From Aliarcobacter sp017996075 (GTDB lineage: Bacteria > Campylobacterota > Campylobacteria > Campylobacterales > Arcobacteraceae): a stretch of 64,000 nucleotides of DNA. This document shows, piece by piece, positions 27,320-37,379 of this stretch. The stretch lies in the NCBI RefSeq assembly GCF_051062515.1, contig NZ_JAMXEK010000004.1; one strand, given 5' to 3'. How positions within the stretch are numbered: position 1 is the first letter of the stretch; every line of letters starts with the position of its first letter. The position numbers were made by a program, and so were the translations under genes. Below the pieces are notes generated by a model. It searched no databases, was not told the origin of the DNA, and worked only from the letters and a program-made list of their open reading frames with translations.

Positions 27320-28096
27320 ATGAGTCCTTTAGTTTCAATTATAATGCCTGCATATAATGCTGAGCTTTTTATTGAAGAATCTATAAAATCTGTTATAAAC
27401 CAAACATATAAAAATTGGGAACTTATAATAGTGGATGACTGTTCTACTGATAATACAAAAAATATTATGATAGATTTCCAGAAAATAAATGATAAAATCA
27501 AAACCATATTTTTAAAAATTAATAGTGGGAAACCTTCAATTGCAAAAAATTTTGCATTAAAAGAATCAATTGGTAAATATATTGCTTTTTTAGATAGTGA
27601 TGACATTTGGTGTGAAAATAAATTAGAAAAACAAGTTCAAATTATGGAAAGTAATAGTAAATATGGTTTATGTTATACAGGAGGATATTGGATAGATAAA
27701 GATGGAAATTTTATTAAGAGTTTTTTGCCAAAATATAGTAATGGTAATTTATTTAAAAATATGCTAGTTAGATATGAAATAAATAATCAATCAGTTATGA
27801 TAAGAAGAGAATCTCTTGAAAAAACTATAATAAAATTTAATGAGATGATAACTATTGGAGAAGATTATAATTTATATATGAATATTTTAAATAAATATGA
27901 AGCTGTAAATATAAAAGAATATTTAATAAAATATCGTATACATAATAATGCAATAACAAAAAATAAAAAAAGAATATCTGATGGAGTTATATTAACATTA
28001 AATGAATTGGATTTATTTAAAAAATATCCTTTAATTAGTTTGCTAACATATTTTAAGGCTTTAAGATTTAAATATATAAAAAAAACATGGAAATAA
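27320..28096 (+). CDS. Glycosyltransferase family 2
   Basis: 258-residue GT-A enzyme: VSIIMPAYNAELFIEESI, IIVDDCSTDNT, FLDSDDIWCENKLEKQ (acidic metal motif) and a C-terminal YRIHNNAITKNK, as in WbbL/WcaA-like transferases. Compact and without membrane helices, so it is a peripheral cytoplasmic enzyme. Donor and acceptor are unknown. It begins right after the GT11 stop. Confidence 0.85.
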   Translation: MSPLVSIIMPAYNAELFIEESIKSVINQTYKNWELIIVDDCSTDNTKNIMIDFQKINDKIKTIFLKINSGKPSIAKNFALKESIGKYIAFLDSDDIWCENKLEKQVQIMESNSKYGLCYTGGYWIDKDGNFIKSFLPKYSNGNLFKNMLVRYEINNQSVMIRRESLEKTIIKFNEMITIGEDYNLYMNILNKYEAVNIKEYLIKYRIHNNAITKNKKRISDGVILTLNELDLFKKYPLISLLTYFKALRFKYIKKTWK

Positions 28097-28117
28097 AATA
28101 ATTATATAAGGACACAA

Positions 28118-29050
28118 ATGAATATTTTAGTAACAGGAAGTGCTGGTTTTATAGCTTCACATTTAATAGAAGAACTTTTGAAAGATAAAAATAATTTTAT
28201 TATAGGGATAGATAATTTTTATAGTGGTACAAAAGAGAATTTAGATTTTATAAAATCTTTAGACAGTGAAAATAAATTTCAATTTATTCAAGCAGATATT
28301 AGAATTTTTGAAGAAATAAACAAAATCATAAAAGATAAAGAAATAGAACAGATATATCACCTAGCTGCTATAGTATCAGTTCAAGAGTCAATTTTAAATC
28401 CTCTTCTATCAAATGAAGTAAATATAAAGGGTACTTTAAATATTCTAGAAGCAGTAAGACTAAATAATGTAAAAAGAGTTGTTTTTTCAAGTAGTGCAGC
28501 TGTTTATGGAGATGAACCAACTCAGCCAAAAAATGAAAAATCTGTAACTAAACCAATATCACCTTATGGATATGAAAAACTGATTGGTGAGCAATATATG
28601 AAATTATATAGTGAATTATATGGTGTTGAGACAGTTTCTTTAAGATATTTTAATATTTATGGTGAAAGACAAAGTGCTACTAGTGATTATAGTGGAGTGA
28701 TTTCTATTTTTGAAAAAAAATTTAAAGAAAATGGAATACCAAATATATATGGAGATGGAGAACAGTATAGAGATTTTGTATATGTAAAAGATGTAGTATT
28801 ATTAAATATAAAAGCTATGAATACAGAAAATATTTCAGGAGAAGTTTTTTGTGTTGGAACTTCTCAAAAAGTATCAATAAATGATTTAATATCTATATTA
28901 AATTATAAGTATTCCAAAAATATAAAAGCAAACTATTTACCATATAGACAAGCAGATATCAAAGAATCAATTTGTGATAATTCAAAAATTATGAAATTAT
29001 TGAATTTCAAAGAATTTAGAAGTTTTAAAGAAAATATTTTATACTTATGA
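28118..29050 (+). CDS. NAD-dependent sugar epimerase (UDP-GlcNAc/UDP-Glc 4-epimerase type)
   Basis: Extended SDR, 310 residues: TGSAGFIASHL (NAD loop), DNFYSGTKENL, YHLAAIVSVQESI, SSSAAVYG and the YxxxK in SPYGYEKLIGEQY. These place it with GalE/WbpP-type 4-epimerases; WbpP-like enzymes convert UDP-GlcNAc to UDP-GalNAc. The C-terminus is slightly short and lacks the usual GW-type end. It overlaps the following GT4 by 4 bp. Confidence 0.83.
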   Translation: MNILVTGSAGFIASHLIEELLKDKNNFIIGIDNFYSGTKENLDFIKSLDSENKFQFIQADIRIFEEINKIIKDKEIEQIYHLAAIVSVQESILNPLLSNEVNIKGTLNILEAVRLNNVKRVVFSSSAAVYGDEPTQPKNEKSVTKPISPYGYEKLIGEQYMKLYSELYGVETVSLRYFNIYGERQSATSDYSGVISIFEKKFKENGIPNIYGDGEQYRDFVYVKDVVLLNIKAMNTENISGEVFCVGTSQKVSINDLISILNYKYSKNIKANYLPYRQADIKESICDNSKIMKLLNFKEFRSFKENILYL

Positions 29051-30171
29051 AAATAGCATTAATAGGTACAGTTGCACAAAATGCAATACTTTTTAGAAAG
29101 GAAATGATTATTGCATTAAAAGATAAGAATCATGAGGTTTTTGTTTTCTGCACAGATTTTACAGATAATACAAAAAAACAAATTGAGAGTTTTGGAGCAG
29201 TAGCTGTTGATTATAAATTAAATCGTGCAGGTTTAAATCCTTTTATGGATATCATAGATACAATAAGATTAAGTTATAAGTTAAATAATTTGAAAATCGA
29301 TTTAAGTTTTTCATACTTTGTTAAGCCAGTAATTTTTGGAACAATTGCTTCAAGAATTGCAGGAGTAAAAAAAATCTTTGGTATGCTAGAAGGTTTAGGT
29401 TATGTATTTACAGATTTACCCAAAGGGGTAAGAAATAAACAGAAACTTTTAAGATTAATACAAGTTTTTCTATACAGGTTATCTTTTCCATTTTTAGAAA
29501 AAATTATTTTCTTAAATAAAGACGATCGATTAGATTTAATAGAAAAATATAGAATAAAAGTAAAAAACGTAGAAGTTCTAGGAGCTATTGGATTAAATCT
29601 TGATGAATATTTATATAGTAATCCACCAATAGAAAAAATAAGATTTATTTTTATAGGAAGGCTTTTATCTGAGAAAGGCATATTTGAATATATTGAAGCT
29701 GCTAAAATAGTAAAAAAAGATTTTCCAGATGTTGAATTTATAGTGATTGGTGGATTAGATGAAGAAAACCCTGGAGCGCTTAGTAAATATGATTTAGATA
29801 AGTTGTTGGAAGATAATATAATTATTTATCCTGGATATGTTAAAAATGTTAATGATTGGATTAAAAACTCATCAGTTTTTGTTTTACCATCTTATAGAGA
29901 AGGATTTCCAAGAAGCACACAGGAAGCTATGGCTATTGGAAGGGCTGTGATAACTACAAATGTTCCAGGTTGTAAAGATACGGTTGTTAATGGATTAAAC
30001 GGATTTCTTATTTTACCTTTTAATGCTCAAGAACTAGCACTTATAATGAAAAGATTTATAGATAATCCAGTTTTAATTAAAAAAATGGGAGAAGAGAGTT
30101 ATAAAATAGCAAAAGATAAATTTGATTCAAAAAAAATAAATGATAGATTATTAAATTTGTTAAAAATTTAA
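29047..30171 (+). CDS. Glycosyltransferase family 4 (PglA/WbpT-like)
   Basis: 374 residues, GT-B fold. LNRAGLNPFMDIIDTI, FSYFVKPVIFGTIASRIAG and MLEGLGYVF are hallmarks of the group adding a HexNAc to undecaprenyl-PP-linked sugar; IFIGRLLSEKGI and REGFPRSTQEAMAIGRAVITT form the nucleotide-binding half with the E-x7-E-like motif. With the epimerase before it and WecA-like transferase after it, it probably adds the second sugar of a repeat unit. Confidence 0.83.
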   Translation: MKIALIGTVAQNAILFRKEMIIALKDKNHEVFVFCTDFTDNTKKQIESFGAVAVDYKLNRAGLNPFMDIIDTIRLSYKLNNLKIDLSFSYFVKPVIFGTIASRIAGVKKIFGMLEGLGYVFTDLPKGVRNKQKLLRLIQVFLYRLSFPFLEKIIFLNKDDRLDLIEKYRIKVKNVEVLGAIGLNLDEYLYSNPPIEKIRFIFIGRLLSEKGIFEYIEAAKIVKKDFPDVEFIVIGGLDEENPGALSKYDLDKLLEDNIIIYPGYVKNVNDWIKNSSVFVLPSYREGFPRSTQEAMAIGRAVITTNVPGCKDTVVNGLNGFLILPFNAQELALIMKRFIDNPVLIKKMGEESYKIAKDKFDSKKINDRLLNLLKI

Positions 30172-30214
30172 AATGAATTATAGGTATTTTCTAATTAATT
30201 CAGTAAAATTTTAG

Positions 30215-30220
30215 TACAAT
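30215..30220 (+). promoter_or_regulatory. putative -10 element upstream of the WecA-like gene
   Basis: The 84-bp gap at 30172-30255 is one of the few real breaks in the operon. It contains ttttagTACAATct, resembling a Campylobacterota -10, with start expected near 30227 and an aggggaa ribosome site at 30241-30247 before the TTG start. A secondary promoter would give independent expression of the initiating transferase. Confidence 0.4.
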
Positions 30221-30255
30221 CTAAACTTTAGCACTAATAGAGGGGAATAGTTGTT

Positions 30256-31263
30256 TTGAGCTTTGATGTTTTTGTATTGCTTGTAGTTTTTTTAATTTCT
30301 ATTCTCCTTAATAAATTATTAATAAATTACTCATATAAACTAAAATTAATAGATAAACCAAATCATAGAAGTTTACACAAAGTAGAAAAATCAAGAGCTG
30401 GTGGTTTATCTATATTTACTTCTTTTATTGTTGGACTAATATTATTTAATATGAATATTTCACTTTATATTTTAATCGCTTTTTTTATAGTTTTTTTACT
30501 TGGTATTTATGATGATATTAAAAATTTATCTTCAAAAATCAAATTTATTTGGTTGATGGTTTCAGCAACTTTTTTATATTTCGATGGTTTTTATATAAGT
30601 AGTTTAGGTACTTTCTTTGGAATTGATTTTTATATGTCTAATTTTATAGCATATTTATTTTTACTTTTTGCAGTTGTTGGATTTATTAATGCTATGAATT
30701 TAATAGATGGTTTAGATGGTTTATCTTCAGGTATTACTATAGTTATTTTAGTAGCATTTACATATTTAGGTATTAAATACAACGATTATTTCTTAATAAA
30801 TATTTCTTCAATTTTAATTTTTTCTTTGTTAGGGTTTTTATTTTTTAATTGGTACCCATCAAAAATATTTATGGGAGATACAGGAAGTTTAACATTAGGA
30901 TTTGTTATTGTTGTTTTATCAATTCATTCAATAAATCAAAATTATGTTAGTGCAGTATCTATTCTTTTACTTACAGCTGTTCCAATACTTGACACTTTGA
31001 TTGTTATGACAAGAAGAATAAGCCAAAAACAAAATCCATTTAGTCCTGATAAAACTCATATTCATCATATAATATTGCGTCAGCAAAGGAATAATGTAAA
31101 AAGAACTTCTATTATTTTAATTTTTTTACAAATGATTTTTGTTTATATTGGTTTAGGATTTAAAGTGCGAGATCATATTTATATATTAGTAGTATTCATT
31201 ATGCTCTTTATATTATTTTATCTTCTTTTGACAATTAAAAAAGAAAAGATATTAAGAAAATGA
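30256..31263 (+). CDS. Undecaprenyl-phosphate sugar-1-phosphate transferase (WecA/WbpL family)
   Basis: Polytopic enzyme of 335 residues with the polyprenyl-phosphate transferase motifs: HRSLHKVEKSRAGGLSIF, GIYDDIKNLS, NLIDGLDGLSSG, FMGDTGSLTLG and the cytoplasmic HIHH box in DKTHIHHIILRQ. It starts lipid-linked repeat-unit synthesis by moving a HexNAc-1-phosphate onto undecaprenyl phosphate. The start is TTG at 30256; the only earlier in-frame option runs into a stop. A PglC-type initiating transferase is also present at 43591, so the locus encodes two initiation chemistries. Confidence 0.9.
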   Translation: MSFDVFVLLVVFLISILLNKLLINYSYKLKLIDKPNHRSLHKVEKSRAGGLSIFTSFIVGLILFNMNISLYILIAFFIVFLLGIYDDIKNLSSKIKFIWLMVSATFLYFDGFYISSLGTFFGIDFYMSNFIAYLFLLFAVVGFINAMNLIDGLDGLSSGITIVILVAFTYLGIKYNDYFLINISSILIFSLLGFLFFNWYPSKIFMGDTGSLTLGFVIVVLSIHSINQNYVSAVSILLLTAVPILDTLIVMTRRISQKQNPFSPDKTHIHHIILRQQRNNVKRTSIILIFLQMIFVYIGLGFKVRDHIYILVVFIMLFILFYLLLTIKKEKILRK

Positions 31264-32408
31264 TAAATATTCAAAAGTATATAAATATTAGTGCTTTGAC
31301 TGTAATATTTTATTATTTTGTAGTATATACATTATCACAATCTACACTATTAGTGAAGAATCAAAATTTTACTACCACATTTATTTTAGTATGTTCATTT
31401 CTTATTTTAATAGTATATAACTTTAAACACTTAAATAAAATTTTTAATGAACTCTTTTGGTTTTCTTTTATGTTTTTATACATGATAGTATATACTATAT
31501 TTCATTATTTTTTCCCTAGTAATTATATTACTGATACGCTATTAATATTTCAACTAAAAATTATTATTTATTCTATTCTAAATTTAATGTTAGGAATAGT
31601 TTTCTATGAAAATATGAATAAAAAATATTTCTTTATTTTACTTTTGATTAGTTTTATTATTTTAATATTGTTTTTTCTATTAAATATAGATTATAATAGT
31701 TTCAAATATAAACTTAAATATCATTTAATAGGGGCTATATTACCAATAATTGCGTTATTTATTATATTTTTAATAAATAAAAAGAATTTAAGGTTCTTGG
31801 TTTTTACGACTATTTTAATACTTCTTTTTTTTATTAATTCTAGAGCTGCCTTTTATTCATTTTTTGTAATATATTTAATTTATATATTAAAAGAAATTGG
31901 ATACAAAAAATTTTTATATTTACTTTTATCTATTTTACTTTTATCTATTTTACTTTATTTTTTTAATATTGTTAATTTAGACGAAAGAATGTTTGGAATT
32001 ACAACTATAAATCAAGATGGTTCATTTAATGAAAGATTAGAACAATTTAAATATGGTTTTGAAGCAATAAAAAGTAATTGGTTTTTTGGACAATATGGTG
32101 GGCAGGTAATATTTCATGATGGAAGTATTTATAAAAATGGATTAGGTTCTTATATGCATAACATATTTTCTTTTTGGAGACAATTTGGATTATTATTTTT
32201 TATTATTTTTGTTATATTTTATTTTTCAAGACTATTGAAAATTTATAATCTTTGGAAAATAAATAATATAAAATATAATTTTATTTTTTATTTAGGTTTA
32301 TATATGTCTATTAATATTCTATTTTTTCATTCTTATGATTATCCACAAATTTGGTTTGTTTTTATATTAATGCATTTGTATATAATGGATGAATATAAAA
32401 ATGTTTAA
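31260..32408 (+). CDS. O-antigen polymerase/ligase-like membrane protein (Wzy/WaaL type)
   Basis: 382 residues with about ten hydrophobic helices. A large loop near residues 240-300 contains DERMFGIT, DGSFNERLEQFKYGFEAI and GSYMHNIFSFWRQFG, matching the Wzy/WaaL plan (periplasmic loop with an essential Arg and His, then HNxxL). Probably Wzy polymerase or an O-antigen ligase; the family cannot be separated by eye. It overlaps the WecA-like gene by 4 bp and the Wzx-like gene by 20 bp. Confidence 0.75.
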   Translation: MINIQKYINISALTVIFYYFVVYTLSQSTLLVKNQNFTTTFILVCSFLILIVYNFKHLNKIFNELFWFSFMFLYMIVYTIFHYFFPSNYITDTLLIFQLKIIIYSILNLMLGIVFYENMNKKYFFILLLISFIILILFFLLNIDYNSFKYKLKYHLIGAILPIIALFIIFLINKKNLRFLVFTTILILLFFINSRAAFYSFFVIYLIYILKEIGYKKFLYLLLSILLLSILLYFFNIVNLDERMFGITTINQDGSFNERLEQFKYGFEAIKSNWFFGQYGGQVIFHDGSIYKNGLGSYMHNIFSFWRQFGLLFFIIFVIFYFSRLLKIYNLWKINNIKYNFIFYLGLYMSINILFFHSYDYPQIWFVFILMHLYIMDEYKNV

Positions 32409-33669
32409 ACCTAAATCAGAATTTACTAAAAATGTAGTTACTTTAATGATAGGTACAGCAGTTGCACAAGCTATACCAATAGCCATTAGTCCTATACTTA
32501 CACGAATTTATTCACCAGATGATTTTGGTGTTTTTGCTATATTTATTGCTATAGTATCTATTTTAGGAATTATTTCTAACGGTAGATATGAACTTGCAAT
32601 TATGCTTCCTAGAAAAGATGAAGATGCTATAAATATTTTTGCACTGGGTTTTATAGTAACTTGTACTGTATCTATTTTTATGCTAATTTTAGTTTTTATA
32701 TTTAACGATTATTTTAAATCTTTATTTAATAATGAAGATATAGGATTTTGGTTATATTTTGTGCCAATCGCAGTGTTTTTTACTGGTTTATATAATATTT
32801 TAAATTATTTTAATAATAGAAAAAAAAATTATACAGATCTTAGAAATGCTGTAATAATAAAATCTATAGTTTTAGCTATTGTTCAATTAGGTATTGGCTT
32901 TTTTAAAAATGGTGCCAGTGGATTAATATCTGGGCAATTATTATCTAATATGTTTGCAAATATAAAACTTTTTAAAAATATATTAAAGGACAAGTTATTA
33001 ATCTCTAAAATTTCTAAAGTTAAAATATTTGCTTTAGCTAAGAAATATAAGGATTTTCCAAAATTCAATTTGCCTTCAAGTTTGGCAGATACATTTACAC
33101 AACAATTGCCTTTTTTAATTTTGCCTAAAATGTTTGATTTATCTATTGCTGGCTATTTTTCTCTATCACAAAAATTAATTGCATTACCAAGTTCTTTAAT
33201 TGCTAAATCTTTCTCTCAAGTTTATTTCCAAAAAATATCAGAAAACAAAAATAAAAGAATTAAGAATATGCCAATATTGTTGAGTACTATTAATAAATTA
33301 TTTTTTCTTGCTCTTCCTTTTTCTATTTCTATATTTTTTTATGCACCAGATATTTTCAAAATTATTTTTGGTGATAAATGGATTATATCAGGGGAAATTG
33401 CTAAATTTTTATCATTAATTTTTATTATTACTTTTATTGTTTCTTGTATAAGCGTAACACTGATTGTTTATGAAGAATTAAAAAAATTGTCTTATTGGCA
33501 GTATTTATATTTATTTTCAAGTTTATGTTTTTTTTATGTTAGCATATATTTAAAACTAGACTTAGAAGAATTTTTATTTTATTTTGTTATTCATGAATAT
33601 GTTTTATATACTATTTATCTATATTTAATTATTATTACTGTAAAAAAAGCAGATATTTTATGCGAATAG
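32389..33669 (+). CDS. Second Wzx-like flippase (polysaccharide biosynthesis protein)
   Basis: 426 residues, about 12 membrane helices. The opening VVTLMIGTAVAQAIPIAISPILTRIYSPDDFGVFA is characteristic of the MOP-superfamily flippases of O-antigen clusters and is unlike the Wzx at 7926 (GIWVARYLGPEQFGL). Two different flippases suggest two repeat-unit pathways fused into one locus. It starts inside the 3' end of the polymerase gene. Confidence 0.85.
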   Translation: MNIKMFKPKSEFTKNVVTLMIGTAVAQAIPIAISPILTRIYSPDDFGVFAIFIAIVSILGIISNGRYELAIMLPRKDEDAINIFALGFIVTCTVSIFMLILVFIFNDYFKSLFNNEDIGFWLYFVPIAVFFTGLYNILNYFNNRKKNYTDLRNAVIIKSIVLAIVQLGIGFFKNGASGLISGQLLSNMFANIKLFKNILKDKLLISKISKVKIFALAKKYKDFPKFNLPSSLADTFTQQLPFLILPKMFDLSIAGYFSLSQKLIALPSSLIAKSFSQVYFQKISENKNKRIKNMPILLSTINKLFFLALPFSISIFFYAPDIFKIIFGDKWIISGEIAKFLSLIFIITFIVSCISVTLIVYEELKKLSYWQYLYLFSSLCFFYVSIYLKLDLEEFLFYFVIHEYVLYTIYLYLIIITVKKADILCE

Positions 33670-33679
33670 AGAGGATTTA

Positions 33680-34948
33680 TTGTTGATTAATTATATCAAA
33701 GGGCTAGAAGTACGAAGATCATATGAAATATCATTAATAGTAATTTTAAAATTTATTTACGAATACCTTTATTATATAATATCTGTAAAGGTCAATATAG
33801 ATAATTTAATAGAATTTAATTTTGATTTTGTTAGATATTCTTATGGATGGATTTTAGCTTTAAGTATATACATAATTTTGATATATAAAAGAGATTTGAA
33901 AGTATTTATAATATTTTTATTTATATATATTTTATATATTTTGCCAAATATAGTATATTTTAGTTTTGAATATTTAAAAATTGAACACTTAATGTACATA
34001 CTAATTCCTTATGTTTTTATTTTAATATTCACTAAAAACTATAAGGTTAATAGAATAATTAATGTAAATTCTAAAAAAGTATTAATATTTAGTATTGTTA
34101 TGGTATTTGTTTCTTTAATTCACTTAATTTATTCGACTAATGGAAATTTTATTATTGATTTTAAAGAAGTTTATGATTTCAGATTAAAATATGATGATCT
34201 AAGTAATCAAGGTATTTGGGCATATTTAAACAATTGGGCATATAAGATTTTTGTTTTATTTATAATATCGTACTCACTTTTTAAAAAGAATTGGTATTTA
34301 CTATTGTTTTCTATATTTAGTATAGTTCTTTTCTATTCATTTACTGGACATAAAATTACTTTTTTAAGTTTTTTTATAGTTCTTTTTATTTACATTATAT
34401 ATAAACTAAATTGGAATAGAATAGTTGTGATAGTAGGAACAATTTTATTTTTTATAAGTATATTAATTTTTAATATATTGACTAATGATATTTGGGTAAT
34501 TTCAATTTTAGTTAGAAGATTCCTTTTTGTACCGGCTATATTAAATTTTACATATTTTGATTTTTTTATGAATAATGAATTTATATATTGGTCAAATGGT
34601 ATGTTAAAATCTTTTTTTGTATATCCTTATGATAAATCTTTTACATTGATAATTGGAGAAGTTCTAAAAACAGGTAGTTCAGCCAATACTGGATTCATTG
34701 CTACAGCGTTTGCCCATGCTGGATTTGTTGGAATTATATTTTATACATTAATTGCTACAGTTATTTTAAATATTGTAAATAATAGTATATTTAATGAAAA
34801 TGAAAAATTTATAAAAATTAGTATCTCTTTTTTACCAATATATATTTTCTTTACATCTTCGGATCTTCTTACAACAATTTTTACTCATGGTTTATTTATT
34901 GTTATATTAATTTTAATTATTTTAAACATAAAAAGTGAAAAAATTTAG
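33680..34948 (+). CDS. Wzy-like polymerase (second polytopic polymerase candidate)
   Basis: 422 residues, about 11-12 hydrophobic helices, no catalytic motif identifiable by eye. The FYSFTGHKITFLSFF segment and the late periplasmic loop with SANTGFIATAFAHAGFVG are typical of WbpJ/Wzy-like proteins, where a loop carries GxxxxG and His/Arg. The start is TTG at 33680 with a gagagg ribosome site. It lies between Wzx and AsnB. Function is inferred from topology and position. Confidence 0.65.
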   Translation: MLINYIKGLEVRRSYEISLIVILKFIYEYLYYIISVKVNIDNLIEFNFDFVRYSYGWILALSIYIILIYKRDLKVFIIFLFIYILYILPNIVYFSFEYLKIEHLMYILIPYVFILIFTKNYKVNRIINVNSKKVLIFSIVMVFVSLIHLIYSTNGNFIIDFKEVYDFRLKYDDLSNQGIWAYLNNWAYKIFVLFIISYSLFKKNWYLLLFSIFSIVLFYSFTGHKITFLSFFIVLFIYIIYKLNWNRIVVIVGTILFFISILIFNILTNDIWVISILVRRFLFVPAILNFTYFDFFMNNEFIYWSNGMLKSFFVYPYDKSFTLIIGEVLKTGSSANTGFIATAFAHAGFVGIIFYTLIATVILNIVNNSIFNENEKFIKISISFLPIYIFFTSSDLLTTIFTHGLFIVILILIILNIKSEKI

Positions 34949-34965
34949 TGGAGAGAAATTAATAA

Positions 34966-36777
34966 ATGTGTGGAATTAGTGGAATAATAAATAAAAGTGA
35001 ATATAAAGTTCAAAAAGAAGAAATACAAAAAATAAATGATTTAATTTCGCATAGAGGCCCAGATGATGAAGGGTTTTATTTTGAAAAGAATTTTGCATTT
35101 GGACATAGAAGACTTTCAATTTTAGATTTAAGTAGTGATGGACATCAACCAATGCACTATTTGGATAAATATACAATAACCTATAATGGAGAAGTATATA
35201 ATTATCTTGAAATTAAAGAAGAACTTATTAAATATGGATATAAATTCAGTTCGCAAACAGATACAGAAGTAATAATTGCAAGCTATGATAAATGGGGAGA
35301 GGATTGTGTTCATAAATTTAATGGTATGTGGGCATTTGCAATTTATGATAAAGAGAAAGAGATAATATTTTGCAGTAGAGATAGATTTGGAGTAAAACCA
35401 TTTTATTATACAGAAATTGATAATAAGTTTGTATTTGGATCAGAGATAAAACAGCTTTTAGAGTTTTATGAAGAGAGATTTGTGAATAAGAAGATTTTGA
35501 TGGACTTTCTAATTATTGGATATGAAAATCATATTAATGAAACATTCTTTGAAAATATTTTTAAATTACAAGAATCACATAACCTTATTTATAATTTAAA
35601 AAACAATAGTTTTAAAATTAAAAGATATTATGATATCAAACAAACTGAAATTAATTTAGATGAAAACTCATCAGTTGATTTATATAAGTCAAAATTTATG
35701 AATTCTATAGAATTGAGACTAAGGAGCGATGTAAAAGTAGGAACTTGTCTAAGTGGCGGATTAGACAGTTCTAGTATAGCAGCGATTGCCTCTAGTATGT
35801 ATAAAAAAGATTCAAATGAAAAGTTTATTGCTATTCATGCTAAATCATCAGAGCACGATAGTGATGAAAGTTTTTTTGCTAAAGAAGTTGCTAATAGTTC
35901 TAATTTAGATTTAAAGCTGATTGAACCAACAAAAGATGAATTTATAAATTCAATAGATGATGTTATATATACACAAGAAGAGCCTTTTGGAGGACCTTCA
36001 ATATTTATGCAGTATTTTGTAATGAAAAAAGCAAAAGAGATAGGATGTACAGTTTTACTTGATGGTCAAGGTGGAGATGAAACTTTAGTCGGATATGAAA
36101 GATATTATCCATCATACTTAATGAGTTTATGTTTTTTTGATTTAATTAAAGGGTTTTTTAATTCATCTAAAAATTCAAAACTATCTAAAAAACAATTATT
36201 TGCTTATTTTGTGTATTTTACAAAAGCTAAAATAAGAATAAAAAGACTTCAAGTTAAAAATAGTTTTATAAAAGCTAAATATTTTAATTTAGCTTCATTT
36301 GATATTTTAGAAAAAAATTCAAAAAATTATCTAAATCTTTTTGAATTACAATATCAGGAAATATTTTATACTCAAATGCCACATCTTCTCAGATATGAGG
36401 ATAGAAATTCAATGAGACACTCTATTGAAACAAGATTACCATTTATTGATTACACGGTCGTAGAAACTGCATTATCAATACCAAATAAATATAAAATTAA
36501 AGATGGTTGGACAAAATATATTTTAAGAAAAACTATAGATAAAATATTACCAAATAATATTGTTTGGAGAAAAAATAAATTTGGATTTGAAGCACCAACA
36601 AAAAGTTGGGTAAATTCTATTGAGGATGAAATTATAATATCAATAAGTAAGTCTAAGATTCTTAGTGAAATTTCAGATTCTATAAATTTTAACACATTAG
36701 ATTTAAACCAAAAATGGAAATTATTTAATATTGCTAAATGGGAAGATATATATAAAGTTTCTTGGAGAGAAGAATGA
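34966..36777 (+). CDS. asnB: Asparagine synthase (glutamine-hydrolysing) homologue
   Basis: 603 residues. Class II glutaminase domain with the catalytic Cys2 (MCGISGIINK), SHRGPDDEGFY and YNGEVYNY, then the synthetase domain with the PP-loop SGGLDSSSIAAIAS and DGQGGDETLVGYERYY. In O-antigen clusters such AsnB homologues (WbpS-like) amidate uronic acids rather than making asparagine. It precedes hisH/hisF/wbpG, and with the wbpA-E uronate pathway a carboxamide product is plausible. Overlap with hisH is ATGA. Confidence 0.85.
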   Translation: MCGISGIINKSEYKVQKEEIQKINDLISHRGPDDEGFYFEKNFAFGHRRLSILDLSSDGHQPMHYLDKYTITYNGEVYNYLEIKEELIKYGYKFSSQTDTEVIIASYDKWGEDCVHKFNGMWAFAIYDKEKEIIFCSRDRFGVKPFYYTEIDNKFVFGSEIKQLLEFYEERFVNKKILMDFLIIGYENHINETFFENIFKLQESHNLIYNLKNNSFKIKRYYDIKQTEINLDENSSVDLYKSKFMNSIELRLRSDVKVGTCLSGGLDSSSIAAIASSMYKKDSNEKFIAIHAKSSEHDSDESFFAKEVANSSNLDLKLIEPTKDEFINSIDDVIYTQEEPFGGPSIFMQYFVMKKAKEIGCTVLLDGQGGDETLVGYERYYPSYLMSLCFFDLIKGFFNSSKNSKLSKKQLFAYFVYFTKAKIRIKRLQVKNSFIKAKYFNLASFDILEKNSKNYLNLFELQYQEIFYTQMPHLLRYEDRNSMRHSIETRLPFIDYTVVETALSIPNKYKIKDGWTKYILRKTIDKILPNNIVWRKNKFGFEAPTKSWVNSIEDEIIISISKSKILSEISDSINFNTLDLNQKWKLFNIAKWEDIYKVSWREE

Positions 36778-37379
36778 TTGCAATACTTGACTATGGGGTT
36801 GGTAATTTAAAATCTATTTATAATATGTTTAAAAAAGTAGGAGTTGAATCTTTTATTACATCAAATATAGAGGATATAAAAAATGCAAATAAATATCTTC
36901 TTCCAGGCGTTGGTTCTTTTGATCATGGAATTACTAGTTTGAAAAAAACTTTATTTTTTGAAACTTTAGAAAAAGAGGTATTAGAAAATAAAAAACCTAT
37001 TTTAGGTATTTGTCTTGGGATGCAACTTTTGACAAATTCAAGTGAAGAAGGAAAAGAAAAAGGTCTTGGATGGATAGATGCACAAACTATGAAGTTTGAT
37101 TTAGAGGATAAAAATCTTTCTATACCTCATATGGGATGGAATAAAACAATTCCTATAAATACAAATACTATTTTTAGAAATTTGGATGAAAATAGATTCT
37201 ATTTTGTACATTCATATCATGTAGTTTGTAATTCAAAGGAAAATATTTTAGCAACTTCTAATTATGGAGAAATATTTACTTGCAGTATTTATAAAGAAAA
37301 TATTTATGGTGTACAGTTTCATCCAGAAAAAAGTCATAAATTTGGAATGCAACTACTTAAAAATTTTGGAGACCTATAA
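36774..37379 (+). CDS. hisH: Glutamine amidotransferase subunit HisH-like (polysaccharide paralogue)
   Basis: 201 residues from the ATG at 36774; the ATG at 36762 is within asnB and adds four non-conserved residues. Class I glutaminase: LPGVGSFDHG (oxyanion strand), nucleophile in GICLGMQLL and the His/Glu pair in VQFHPEKS. It hydrolyses glutamine and passes ammonia to HisF. In wbpG-hisH-hisF clusters the ammonia goes to the sugar amidotransferase WbpG rather than to histidine synthesis. Confidence 0.88.
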   Translation: MIAILDYGVGNLKSIYNMFKKVGVESFITSNIEDIKNANKYLLPGVGSFDHGITSLKKTLFFETLEKEVLENKKPILGICLGMQLLTNSSEEGKEKGLGWIDAQTMKFDLEDKNLSIPHMGWNKTIPINTNTIFRNLDENRFYFVHSYHVVCNSKENILATSNYGEIFTCSIYKENIYGVQFHPEKSHKFGMQLLKNFGDL

